Source of the DNA: Excoecaria cochinchinensis
Taxonomy: Eukaryota; Streptophyta; Magnoliopsida; Malpighiales; Euphorbiaceae
Length of the DNA: 64,000 nucleotides
Direction: 5' to 3'
Assembly: GCA_947683425.1 (NCBI GenBank)
Contig: CANTUQ010000076.1
Span: 248,001-312,000 of the forward strand
Below are positions 1 through 9,775 of the stretch, piece after piece. The stretch's first letter is position 1; each line of letters starts with the position of its first letter. The notes beneath the pieces are model-generated. The model ran no database searches, was not told the DNA's origin, and saw nothing but the letters and a program-made list of their open reading frames with translations. Position numbers and translations under genes: made by a program.

Positions 1-1
1 T

Positions 2-981
2 AAGCTATCTCAAGACATGGCTCAAGTCTTAGAGAGAGTGACTGCCCCTAAGGCCCAGATTGAGAGTTTGAGAAGAGCTGGTGCTGAAGACTTTTGTGGG
101 ACGGGTTTCGCTGAGTCTAAGGTCAGTGAGAAGTAGATTGACAAAGTGAAGCGTGCTTTGAGAGAAGTTCGGTGTCCTCCTGATCAGAAACTAGAGTGTG
201 CTTTGGCTTTGCTACAAGGGTCTGCATATGAATGGTGGGAGTTAGTTTGTAGACATCCTCAGTTGCCTGACCCGATTACTTGGGAGTTTTTCAAAAGAGA
301 GTTCACGAACAAGTATGTGACTCAAACATACACGGATGCAAGATGGGCTCAGTTCTTGAGTTTAAAATAGCGGGTTATGTCTGTGTCTGATTTTGAGAAG
401 GAGTTTAATCGGTTAGCTAAGTATGCACCGGAAGGTATTTTGACAGAGGAGTTCAGGTGTAGGCACTTTGAGACCGGGTTGAATGAGGCGCTACGTGCGA
501 TGTTAATTTCTCTGATGAGTACTCCTGGAGTTGGGTACTATCAGATTGTGCAAGCTGCTATTAGGGCTGAGAGGTCAGAATCTGTTTTGAGAGAGAGGGC
601 TCAGAGGAGGAATCCTTCTTGTGGTGGTTCATCTTCTTCATCCTCGGGAAAGAGGTCAAGGAACCGGCAGGATGAATCATTTGCAGGCCCGGCTACTAGA
701 GGTAGAAGACAAGGTTCAGCAGCGGTGTTTGGTTCTGGTAGAGGCGGTGCTGGTGGTAGGATCGAGTCGATGCCTGTGTGCTCTCATTGCAGTAATCCCC
801 ATTGGGGTGAGTGTAGGTGGCTCATAGGCGGGTGTTCAGATGTGGGAGCACTGAACACTTTTTGGCCAACTATCCGAGATTGAATGAGGATTCGGGTGCT
901 CAGAGAGAGACAAGTAGAGTTGATTCGAATGCCACGCAAACTAGTCGTGGTAGAGGCCGTGGAAGAGGTCGAGGCGATTGA
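2..981 (+). pseudogene. gag: T1 gag (capsid/nucleocapsid), broken
   Basis: This is the Gag structural polyprotein of a chromovirus, which would form the cytoplasmic virus-like particle and bind genomic RNA. The reading frame enters from the left edge. The retrotransposon gag core is recognisable (AYEWWELV, FKREFTNKYV, FRCRHFETGLNEALR) and is followed by a serine/arginine-rich linker. The CCHC zinc knuckle near 815-880 is damaged: one missing T near 836 shifts the frame, and the last Cys reads Tyr in the shifted frame. In-frame stops lie at 134-136 (a Trp codon in the sister copies) and 368-370 (Gln in the sisters). A further TGA at 979-981 ends the shifted frame. It cannot make a full Gag. 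Confidence 0.9.
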
Positions 982-1017
982 CCTAGAGAAGGAGCTGCAT
1001 CTGAGTCAGTTGAGCGT

Positions 1018-2910
1018 CTGCTACCTGTTCCAGCTAGAGCATATGCTATGAGGGCTAGAGATGAGCAGGATGCTCCAGATGTGATAGCTAGTAAGTTTCT
1101 ACTCCATGACATTGAATTATATGCTCTAATTGACCCTGGTTCCACACACTAATATTTGTGCACAGATAAGTTAAATGATAAGTTGCATGAGGTAGATCAG
1201 TTAGATTATGAGATATGTGTGACCAGTCCTTTAGGGCATAGTGTCAATGTGAGTAGAATGTATAGGAATTGTCCCCTATTGGTTGAGGGAGTTGAGTTTC
1301 TAGGGGATTTGATTGAGTTGCCATTCAGAGAGTTTGATTTGATTATGGGTATGGATTGGTTGGGTAAGCACCGGGCAGTGGTCGATTGTCATATGAAGAC
1401 AGTTGTGTTTCGGGATAGAGATCGGTTGTTTGTGGTTGTTAAAGGTTTGGGTGCTAGTTCTTTGAATAATGTGATTTCTGCAATGCAAGCTAAGATATTT
1501 ATTAGGAAGGGTTGTGAGGCTTTTCTGGCGGTGGTGTTGGATTCCAAGAGGGACCAATTTAGGATTGAGGATATCCCAGTTGTTCGAGAGTTTGGTGATG
1601 TGTTTTCGAGCGAGTTGCCCGGTTTGCCTCCTGAGAGAGAAGTGGAGTTGTCCCTAGAGATAGTGCCGGGTACTTCGCCTATGTCGAAAGCACCTTATCG
1701 GATGGCTCCTGTAGAGTTGAGAGAGCTCAAAACTCAGCTACAAGAGCTATTGGATAAGGGGTTTATTCGACCCAGCATATCTCTATGGGGCGCTTCGATT
1801 TTATTTGTTAAGAAGAAGGATGGTTCTATGAGGATGTGTATCGACTATAGGAAAATCAATAAGGTCACAGTGAAGAACAAGTATCCATTGCCTAGGGTCG
1901 AGGATTTGTTTGATCAGCTCCAAGGTGCGGGTATCTTTTCGAAGATTGATCTTCGGTCAGGGTATTATCAGTTGCGAGTTCAGGATGCGAATGTGGTTAA
2001 TACTGCATTTCGGACTATGTATGGCCACTATGAGTTCCTTGTAATGCCGTCTGGTTTGACCAATGCACCTACGGCATTCATGGATTTGATGAATCGAGTG
2101 TTCAAGCCATATCTTGATCGATTTGTAGTAGTATTCATAGATGATATCTTGGTTTATTCCAAGGACGAGAGTGAGCATGAGAAGCATCTTCGGTTGGTTT
2201 TGCAAGTTCTGAGAGAGCATCGATTGTTTGCGAAGCTTAGTAAGTGTGATTTTTGGCTTCGGGAAATATCATTCTTGGGGCATATTGTGTCAGCTAAGGG
2301 TATTCAAGTGGATCTGTCTAAGATTGAGGTGATTATTGATTGGAAAGCGCCTAGAAATGTTCAAGAATTGAGGAGTTTTCTTGGTTTGGCGGGCTATTAT
2401 CATCGGTTTGTGAAAGGTTTCTCAGTTATTACTGCTCCGATGATGAGATTGTTGCGGAAAGGAGTTAAGTTTGAGTGGTAAGATAAGTGCCAGCTTTGTT
2501 TTGAGAAGTTGAAGCGTTTGTTAGTTGAAGCTCCTATACTTACTCAACCCATCTCTGGTAAGGAGTTTGTAATGTATAGTGACGCTTCAGGTGTCGATCT
2601 TGGTTGTGTGCTGATGCAAGAGGGAAAGGTTGTGGCTTATGCTTCCCGTCATTTAAAGCCACATGAGAGGAACTATCTGACGCATGATTTAGAGTTGGCA
2701 GCTGTGATCTTTGCTTTCAAGAATTGGCAGCATTATCTGTATGGGGAGAAGTGTAGAATTTTTACGGACCATAAGAGCTTGAAGTATCTCCTCACATAAA
2801 AGGACTTGAAAATGAGACAGTGCCGATGGCTTGAGTTATTCAAGGACTACGACTGCATATTGGATTACCATCCTGGTAAGGCCAATGTTATGGTTGATGC
2901 TTTGAGTTGA
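1018..2910 (+). pseudogene. pol: T1 pol: protease, reverse transcriptase and RNase H, broken
   Basis: The aspartic protease comes first, with its catalytic Asp in the IDPGSTH motif at about 1129-1149, and an in-frame stop follows directly. From 1156 to 2481 one frame stays open for 441 codons and holds the end of the protease and all of the RT. The RT shows FSKIDLRSGYYQ, with the first catalytic Asp at 1948-1950, and FIDDILVYS, with the Asp pair at 2140-2145. RNase H follows (YSDASG with Asp at 2581, then DLELAAV and FTDHKSL). Stops at about 2479, 2797 and 2908 break it. The 441-codon stretch is the best preserved coding block in the window and would be the best probe for placing the family. 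Confidence 0.93.
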
Positions 2911-2935
2911 AAGCCGGTTTTTGCTTTGTTCTTGA

Positions 2936-4182
2936 GGCGATTTAAGCGGAGGTTTGATTCAGATGGAGCTTTGATTGCCCAATTGAGAGTGAGGCCTACT
3001 TTGAGACTGAGAATTGTGGATGCACGGAAGGATGATGAGAGGCTACAGCGGGTTTTGCATGAGGTTAGTTCTGGTAAGCAGTCAGAGTTCTCAGTTCTGG
3101 ACGGAGTGCTGATGTATAGAAATCGCTTGTGTGTGCCAGAGAATGAGGAGTTAAGGAAACAGCCTTTAAATGAGGTGCACGCTACGGTTTCACTATGCAT
3201 CCCAGTGGTGACAAGATGTACCGCGACATGAAGCAATTCTATTGGTGGTCCGGTATGAAGAGGGATATTGTGGATTTTCTGTCTAAGTGCTTGACTTGTC
3301 AGCAGGTAAAGGTTGAGCATCAAGTTCCTTCGGGATTGCTCACACTTTTATTCGTTTTCGAGTGGAAATGGGATGATATTGCCATGGACTTTGTATCTGG
3401 TTTGCCTTTGACTCAGAAGAAGCATGACTCAATTTGGGTGATAGTGGATTGGCTTATGAAGTTTGCTCATTTTCTGCCAGTTAGAGTGGATTATCCGATG
3501 GATAAGTTAGCTGGTATCTATGTGGAAGAGGTGGTCAGATTGCATGGAGTGCCATTGTCCATAGTGTCAGATCGGGACCCAAGGTTTACTTCGAAGTTTT
3601 GGAAAGAGTTGCAAAGCGCTTTGGGTACCAAGTTGAACTTCAGTACGACGTTCCATCCTCAGACAGATGGTCAGTCAGAGAGGGTGATTCAGATCTTAGA
3701 GGATATGTTGTGAGCTTGTGCATTTGATTTTTCAGGTAGTTGGGACAGATATGTGCAGTTGATGGAGTTTGCCTACAACAACAGTTATCAGTCGAGCATT
3801 GGTATGTCACCATATGAGGCTCTGTATGGTCATCAGTATAGGACTCCAGTTTGTTGGACTGAATTATCTGAGCGTTCAGTTATTGGGCCAGAGTTGGTTA
3901 GGGATACAGAGGAAAAGATCAGAGTGGTGCAGCGGAATTTAAAGGCAGCTAAAGATCGGCAGAAGTCTTATGCTAACCTTAAGAGGAAAGATGTTCAGTT
4001 TGAGGTCGAGGTCAATGTTTTTCTTACAGTTTCTCCTTGGAGGAAAGTACTTCGATTTGGAAAGAAGGGTAAGCTTAGTCCTAGATTTATTAGACCGTAT
4101 GAAGTGTTAGCTAAGATTGGTCCGGTAGCCTATAGGTTGGCTTTACCGATGGAGTTAGCAAAGTTACATGATATTTTCCATT
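2936..4182 (+). pseudogene. pol: T1 pol: integrase, chromodomain lost
   Basis: The integrase has an N-terminal HHCC zinc-binding region (MHPSGDKMYRDMKQFYWW... CLTCQQVK) at about 3195-3310. A one-base loss near 3190 shifts the frame just before it. The catalytic core shows Asp in AMDFVSGLP, Asp in SDRDPRF and Glu in QSERVIQILED, which is the DDE triad. A stop follows at about 3711. The C-terminal GPY-like module survives as SPRFIRPYEV. The chromodomain expected for this lineage is absent because the sequence runs into the LTR near 4183. The family normally ends with a chromodomain that targets integration to heterochromatin, as seen at 18060-18360. Confidence 0.92.
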
Positions 4183-4356
4183 TGGGATTCAAGCTCTTGG
4201 TGGTGGGAATTGATCATATCTTGCATTTATTTAGTAAGTTTTCTGCATTTTTCATCTTGTTCTTCTTCTTCTTCATCTTTTCTTCTTCTAGCTGGTTTGG
4301 GTTTTTAATCTAGGGTTTACATTTTATGTGTTTTTTTTGTTGGGTTGCTGTTAGTT

Positions 4357-4413
4357 AAGCCTCCTCGCGACCCTAAAGGCAAGGAGAAGGCTGGTATTAG
4401 TGGCACCAAGTGA
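4357..4413 (+). other. Short lysine-rich reading frame inside the T1 LTR
   Basis: An 18-codon frame reading KPPRDPKGKEKAGISGTK ends in TGA. It starts two bases after a good acceptor (TTAG, 4351-4354) of a predicted 121-nt intron with its GTAAGT donor at 4234. The same peptide pattern occurs after the same intron in other LTRs (11835, 18956, 20037, 46052, and diverged on the minus strand at 28048). It has no ATG of its own. It may be part of a spliced upstream reading frame, or a conserved RNA sequence that only looks coding. Confidence 0.45.
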
Positions 4414-4837
4414 TTTGGAGCTTAGGAGATTCAGGTTTGGGAACTTTCTTTTAAGTGATGTTCATATGTGGGTTTTGAGATATGCATGAATTTCTGGAAA
4501 TTTGTGGGTTCTTGATGTTCTTTGTAGTTTTAAATGTTATGGGTTTTGATTTAGATATGTTAAGGAAGCTTGATTGTGAGTTATTGAACTCAATTGTGTA
4601 CTGGATTAAGATGATGAATGAATAGTGCTGAGATTTAGATTATGTAAATTGATATGGTTCTTAGCATGATTTAATTGGAATTCTTGGTGTAAATGTTGCA
4701 TTTTATGCTGCTAATGATGTTTGGGTTGTTGGAATTGAGGTAAGAAGAGCTTTGAGTTGAATATGTGTGTTTGGGGGTTGTGAAAATGGTATTTTCTGCA
4801 GATTTTCTGGGCAGGGGTTGGAAATCCAGACTCTGTC

Positions 4838-5142
4838 GCGAGTGCGACATTGTCATGACAGAGCCAGGTGGTAGCAGTTCTCGCGCGGCGTCGAGCTTTC
4901 GGGCGAGCCGTGCAGCAGGGCCGCTGTCGCGAGCGCGATGTCTGTTGCGAGTACGACAGAGTGCTCGGCTACCGAGCTATTTTGGGCGATCCTCTGTCGC
5001 GAGCGCGCTCTCAAGCACGAGCACGACAGATCGGGCTGTCGCGAGCATGACAATAAGATGTGTTTGATCCCCCGCGGAATTGCGACGGCCACTGTGGTCG
5101 CGACCTAGGCAAGTTTGCCTCTGTCACGAGCGCGATAGTGAC
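4838..5142. repeat. Palindromic cassette of T1 LTR (TGTCGCGAGCGCGACA type)
   Basis: At least five imperfect inverted-repeat units built from TGTCGCGA/TCGCGACA-like arms lie in about 300 bp, in an otherwise AT-rich LTR. Units occur near 4838, 4922, 4995, 5036 and 5120. Many CpG sites have decayed to TG or CA. The position between the leader exon and the hairpin ladder is the same in all Tekay-type LTRs here, but the unit sequence differs between them. Confidence 0.75.
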
Positions 5143-5345
5143 TTCCTTCATGCCCTGTTTTTTGATTTTGTCCTTTCTTCTAAAATGAATTTCAAATGTT
5201 TTCTTCATGAACTTTTACATATGTATGCTATATTGTATGCTTAATTATATGTGCATATTATGAATCTTTTATGATAAATGATATGATATGATTTGGAACC
5301 TGAATTTGATTACGCATGACCTGCGAAAGTCAGTCTAGTGGATAG

Positions 5346-5873
5346 TTAGGCATGCCTAATAGAGTCTTTTGGCTGTAGCCTCAGTTCCATTTGGACCCCG
5401 ATCAGGTCCCCATCTGGTTCCTCGCGAACCCTTATGAATTTTGGATCTTGTTCAAGGTCCCTCCGAAAATTGTTTTGAATGTGATAAAATAAATGATTTC
5501 TCGATTCGTACCCGTAAGGTACTGTCTGTATTCGATTCGTACTCGTAAGGTACTGTTTGTATACTCGTTATCAAGTACTGTGAGTCAGCAGGTGCTTTAT
5601 TTGTTTTGTTCTGCTTTGAAATGATTACAAGATTATGATATCCGAGTGAGTATGATAATACATATGAGCTATCAGTTAACATGTGTATGAATGTGGATAT
5701 GAGCTTCTAAATGCATGTCTGTATTGTAAGTATGATTATATATCTGACATGATTATTCGCATATGTTATACTGTATGTGTTATGTTTTGACGACCATTGT
5801 GAATGGCCGTCCACTCTTTTGTTGTGTGTTTTCCCCACTAAGCGTTATCGCTTAGCACGGTTTTTATCCGTGC
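5346..5873 (+). other. Hairpin ladder in T1 LTR
   Basis: Consecutive short inverted repeats: TTAGGCATGCCTAA (5346-5359); GGACC/GGTCC (5393-5409); GGTTC-CTCGC-GAACC (5416-5430); GGATCTT-GTTC-AAGGTCC (5443-5460); GTACC-CGTAA-GGTAC (5508-5522) and a second copy at 5539-5553; CCATT-GTG-AATGG (5794-5806); CTAAGCG-TTAT-CGCTTAG (5838-5855); GCACGG...CCGTGC (5855-5873). The same series, in the same order, occurs in the other Tekay-type LTRs. It lies in the transcribed part of the LTR. Confidence 0.7.
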
Positions 5874-6271
5874 AGGTGCGGAAGGCGTTTTGCTTTGGGA
5901 GGGTCATCGCCAGTCAAGCCAACACAGAAGGGGTTAGTATTAGGGCTATTTTTGTAATAGTTATGATAATTCTCTTTGTATTAGAACTCTCATTATATCT
6001 GTAATTTTGTAAGCTTTCGCTCTGTATATTTTTGATATGTAATTATTTTGTAACATCAGTTTGATCAGAACATTATTGTAATGAATTTTGTTATAGTAAT
6101 GCATGATCATGATGATGTTTCTCTAAAGTTTTAATTTCCGCTATTTTTTCATATATCTTTAATATATGAATGTTTGCTTTGTATCGACCAGCTTGGTGTG
6201 ACACCCCTGCTCCTACGACATCTCACTCCGATCCGAATGGGTTCGCCTACGTATGGGTGGGGGGTGCTACA

Positions 6272-6604
6272 TTATTGTTGTGTTTTCCCCACTAAGCGTT
6301 ATCGCTTAGTACGGGTGCTTTATCCATGTAGGTGCGAAAGGTGATTAAATTTTTGGAGAGTCGCTGCAGTCAAGCTAACACAGAGGTTGATGTAATTATT
6401 GGGATATATCAGAGTAGTTTTGTAATGAATATTATTACTGCATTTGCGAATGATTGATTATATTGTTTAAAAGTTTTAATTCCACTGCATTTTCGTATTT
6501 ATGATGTATGTCTTTGTCTGATCTGCTTGGTGACACCCTGATTCATACGGCTTCTCACTCCCTTTGGGGATGGGTTTGCCTACATATGGGTAGGGGGTGT
6601 TACA
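6272..6604 (+). mobile_element. Truncated 5' LTR of T2
   Basis: The fragment begins inside the LTR, just before the CTAAGCG/CGCTTAG hairpin, and ends with GGGTGTTACA at 6604, immediately before a primer binding site. Its sequence is closest to the T2 3' LTR (13500-13951). About 110 bp are missing between repeated GATGT motifs near 6390. The left junction joins the last bases of the T1 LTR to an internal LTR position, so the first roughly 2.2 kb of this LTR are gone. Confidence 0.85.
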
Positions 6605-6609
6605 GTTTT

Positions 6610-6621
6610 TGGTATCAGAGC
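6610..6621 (+). other. T2 primer binding site, initiator Met-tRNA type
   Basis: TGGTATCAGAGC lies five bases after the LTR end. This matches the 3' end of plant initiator methionine tRNA and marks the start of minus-strand DNA synthesis. It fixes the LTR boundary at 6604 and the plus orientation of the element. Confidence 0.9.
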
Positions 6622-6711
6622 CTAGGTTTAAGCATTTTCTGGGTATTATTGTGCATAAATATATGTTTAGGATTGTTTTGGCTGATGCGGTTGTCTTTTT
6701 GTTTGTTTTAG

Positions 6712-7830
6712 ATATCTTCTGACTCGGTGCGTGGGTCACTTGAGGGGTTCGCAGAGAGTGTGAATCCTCAAGAAATAGATCCTTCTGTGTCTTTATTAGC
6801 TCTACCAGCTAGGGTACAACCTGAGGCTGCAGCCATGCCCTTTGAGGCCATGCTAAAGATTTCGCAAGATATGGCTAGAGTCTTCGAGAGGGTGACTGCC
6901 CCTAGAGCCCCTATTGAGAGTATGAGGAAAGCAGGGGTAGAGGACTTTTATGGGACTGGATTAGATGAGTAAGAGTTTGCTAAGAAGTGGTTAGAGAAGG
7001 TAGAGCGAGCTTTAGATGAGATTCGGTGTCCACCTAAAAGGCAGGTAGAGTGTGTGGTTGCATTGCTTCAGGGTTTTACCTATGATTGGTGGAAATTGGT
7101 CCGTAGGCATCCTCAGTTTCCTAACCCTGTTACTTGGGAGTTCTTTGAGAGGGAGTTCACCAGTAAGTATGTAACTCAGGCTTATAAGGATGCGAAGTGG
7201 GCTCAGTTGCTTAGTTTGAAGCAGAGGGTTATGTAAGTATTCGAGTTTGAGAAAGAGTTCAACCGGCTTGCAAAGTATGCTCCAGAGGGTGTGTTGACAG
7301 AGGAGTTTAGGTGTCGGCACTTTGAGGCTGGGTTGAATGAGTCGCTGAGAGCCATGCTTATTTCTATGATGAGTACTCCTGGTATTGGGTATTATCAGAT
7401 TGTTCAGGCAGTAGTGCAGGCTGAGAGATCAGAGTCAGTGTTGAGAGAGAGGGCACAGAGAAGGCATCCCTCTCTTGGAGAATCGTCATCGCCATCGTCC
7501 TCGGGTAAGAGGTTTAGGAACCCGCAGGATAATTCATCTTCAGGTCCGGCTTCTAGAGGCAGGAGATAGGGTTCAGCTATGAGTTTGAGCTCTGGTAGAG
7601 GTGGATCGGGTAATAGGACTGAGGTATTGCCCGAGTGTTCTCATTGCAGTAAGCGCCATAGGGGTGAGTGCAGGTGGCTCATAGGTGGCTGTTTCAGATG
7701 TGGGAGCATAGATCATCATATGGCTAGTTGTCCTAGATTGGGTGAGGCTTCTAGTGATCAGCGTGAGGCCAGTAGAGTTGGGTCAAATGCACTGCAATCC
7801 GGTCGGGTTAGGAGCAGAGGTAAAGGTTGA
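6712..7830 (+). pseudogene. gag: T2 gag, broken
   Basis: This is Gag of the same family as T1 and T4. The start codon has decayed: where T4 has ATG GAT TCT, T2 reads ATA TCT TCT at 6712. The reading continues SSDSVRGSLEGFAESVNP and then the gag core. The zinc knuckle is intact as C-X2-C-X4-H-X4-C (Cys codons 7690, 7699 and 7729, His 7714), followed by an arginine/glycine-rich tail typical of nucleocapsid. Stops interrupt the frame near 6970, 7234, 7568 (Gln in sisters) and 7828 (CGA to TGA). Confidence 0.9.
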
Positions 7831-9771
7831 GGTGGTCGGCCTAGTGGGGGAGCTCCATCTGAGTCAGTTGATCATTTCGTGACAGTTCCAGCTAGGGCAT
7901 ATGCTATGAGAACTCGTGATGAGCAGGACGCCCCAAATGTGATAGCTTGTAAGTTCCTACTCTTTGACACTGAGATTTATGCTCTAATTGATCCTGGTTC
8001 CACACATTCATATTTGTGCATGAATAAGTTGTTTGATAGATTGCATGAGGTTAATCAGTTCAACTATGAGGTTTGTGTGGCCAGTCCTTTAGGGCATAGT
8101 GTCAATGTGAGTAGAGTGTATAGGAATTGTCCCCTTCTAATTTAAGGTGTTGACTTTTCTGCTGATTTGATTGAGTTGCCTTTTCGGGAGTTTGATTTGA
8201 TCTTGGGTATGGATTGGCTTAGTAAGCATCGGGCAGTGGTTGATTGTCATAGAAAAGTGGTTGGGTTGCGAGATAAGGATCAGTCTCCAGTGATTATTAA
8301 AGGTTTGGGTTCAGGTACCTTGAGTAACGTGATTTCTACTATGTAAGCCAAGAGGTTCATGAGGAAAGGTTGTGAGGCATTCCTAGCAGTGGTATTGGAT
8401 TCTAAGCGTGACCGGGTTAAGATTGAGAATATCCCAGTTGTTAGGGAGTTTGGTGATGTGTTTCCAAGCGAGTTACCTGGTTTGCCTCCTGAGAGAGAAG
8501 TTGAGTTGTCCATAGAGATAGTGCCTAGTACTACTCCCATTTCGAAAGCACCTTAAGGAATGGCTCCTGTAGAGTTGAGAGAGCTCAAAACTCAGCTACA
8601 AGAGTTATTGGATAAGGGGTTTAGTAGACCCAGCATATCTCCATGGGGAGCTCAAGTGTTGTTCGTAAAGCAGAAGGATGGTTCCTTGAGGATGTGTATC
8701 AACTATAGGCAAATTAATAAGGTCACAGTTAAGAACAAGTATCCTTTGCTTAGAGTCGAGGATTTGTTTAATCAGCTTAGAGACACGGGTGTCTTTTCAA
8801 AGATTGATCTCCGATCGGGTTACTATTAGCTTCGGGTTAAGGATGCAGATGTGGTTAAGACTGCCTTTCGTACGTGATATGGCCATTATGAGTTCCTTGT
8901 GATTCTGTTTGGTTTGACTAATGCACCTGTGGCATTTATGGATTTGATGAAACGAGTGTTTAGGCCATATCTCGATCGATTTGTGGTAGTTTTTATTGAT
9001 GATATCTTGGTTTAGTCGAGGGATGAGAGAGAGCATGAGGAGCATCTTCGGTTAGTGTTACAAGTTTTGAGAGAGCACCGTTTGTTTGCGAAGCTTAGCA
9101 AGTGTGATTTCTGGCTTCGGGAGGTGTCGTTTTTGGGCCATATTGTGTTAGCTAAGGGTATTCAAGTTGATCCGGCCAAGATTGAGGCGATTGTTAATTG
9201 GAAAGCGCCTAGGAATGTCATAGAGGTGAGAAGTTTTCTCGATTTGGCAGGGTATTACCGCCGGTTTGTGAAGAGTTTTTCAGTCATTGCTACTACTATG
9301 ATTAGATTATTGAGGAAAGGAGTTAGATTTGAGTGGTTGGATAAGTGCCAGGCTTGTTTTGAAAAGCTAAAGTGATTGCTGGTTAAAGGTCCTGTACTTA
9401 CTCAGCCTCGATTGGGTAAAGAGTTTATGATGTACAGTGATGCATCAGGTGTCGGGCTCGGTTGTGTGTTGATGTAAGAGGGGAATGTTGTGGCCTATGC
9501 TTCTCGTCAGTTGAAGCCTCATGAGAAGAACTATCTGACGCATGATTTGGAATTGGCGGCTGTGATCTTTGCATTGATGATTTGGCAGCATTATCTGTAT
9601 GGGGAGAAGTGTAGGATTTTCATAGATCATAAGAGTTTGAAGTACCTCCTCACACAGAAGGAACTAAATATGAGATAGCGCCGATGGTTAGAATTGTTCA
9701 AGGATTACGACTGTATTGTGGACTACCATCCGGGTAAGGCTAATGTGGTTACGGATGCTCTGAGTAAGAAG
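7831..9771 (+). pseudogene. pol: T2 pol: protease, RT and RNase H, broken
   Basis: The protease is recognisable with LIDPGSTHSYLC at about 7984-8020. The RT follows, with FSKIDLRSGYY near 8797-8823 and VFIDDILV with Asp codons 8998-9003. RNase H has YSDASG and YLLTQKELNMR. More than ten in-frame stops are present, most where the duplicated copy at 16016 or T1 has CAG, CAA, CGA or TGG. From 8929 onward this copy is also the left member of a large tandem duplication. Confidence 0.92.
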
Positions 9772-9775
9772 TAAG

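Larger units (their letters stand above)
1..6271 (+). mobile_element. T1: decayed Tekay/Del-like Ty3/gypsy element, 5' end outside the window
   Basis: The element contains gag, protease, RT, RNase H and integrase in Ty3/gypsy order, followed by an LTR remnant. Protein similarity to T2 and T4 in the same window shows one family. The chromodomain, polypurine tract and first part of the 3' LTR are missing: integrase sequence passes directly into the LTR leader near 4183, at a short shared stretch resembling GGATTCAAG, which suggests deletion by illegitimate recombination. Several stops and at least two frameshifts make it non-autonomous. Confidence 0.93.
4183..6271 (+). mobile_element. T1 3' LTR remnant, first part deleted
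   Basis: The LTR is recognised by blocks shared with the other Tekay LTRs here. In order these are the leader ending near a GTAAGT donor at 4234, the small reading frame after an acceptor at 4354, a palindromic cassette, the hairpin ladder and a terminal GGGGTGCTACA ending at 6271. The promoter part is missing. The end directly abuts an internal piece of another LTR at 6272. Confidence 0.85.

Noticed and set aside
4255..4320. C-terminal Phe/Ser extension of the T1 integrase frame read as a membrane segment
   Set aside because: It is out-of-family sequence created when integrase was fused to the CTT-rich LTR leader by deletion.
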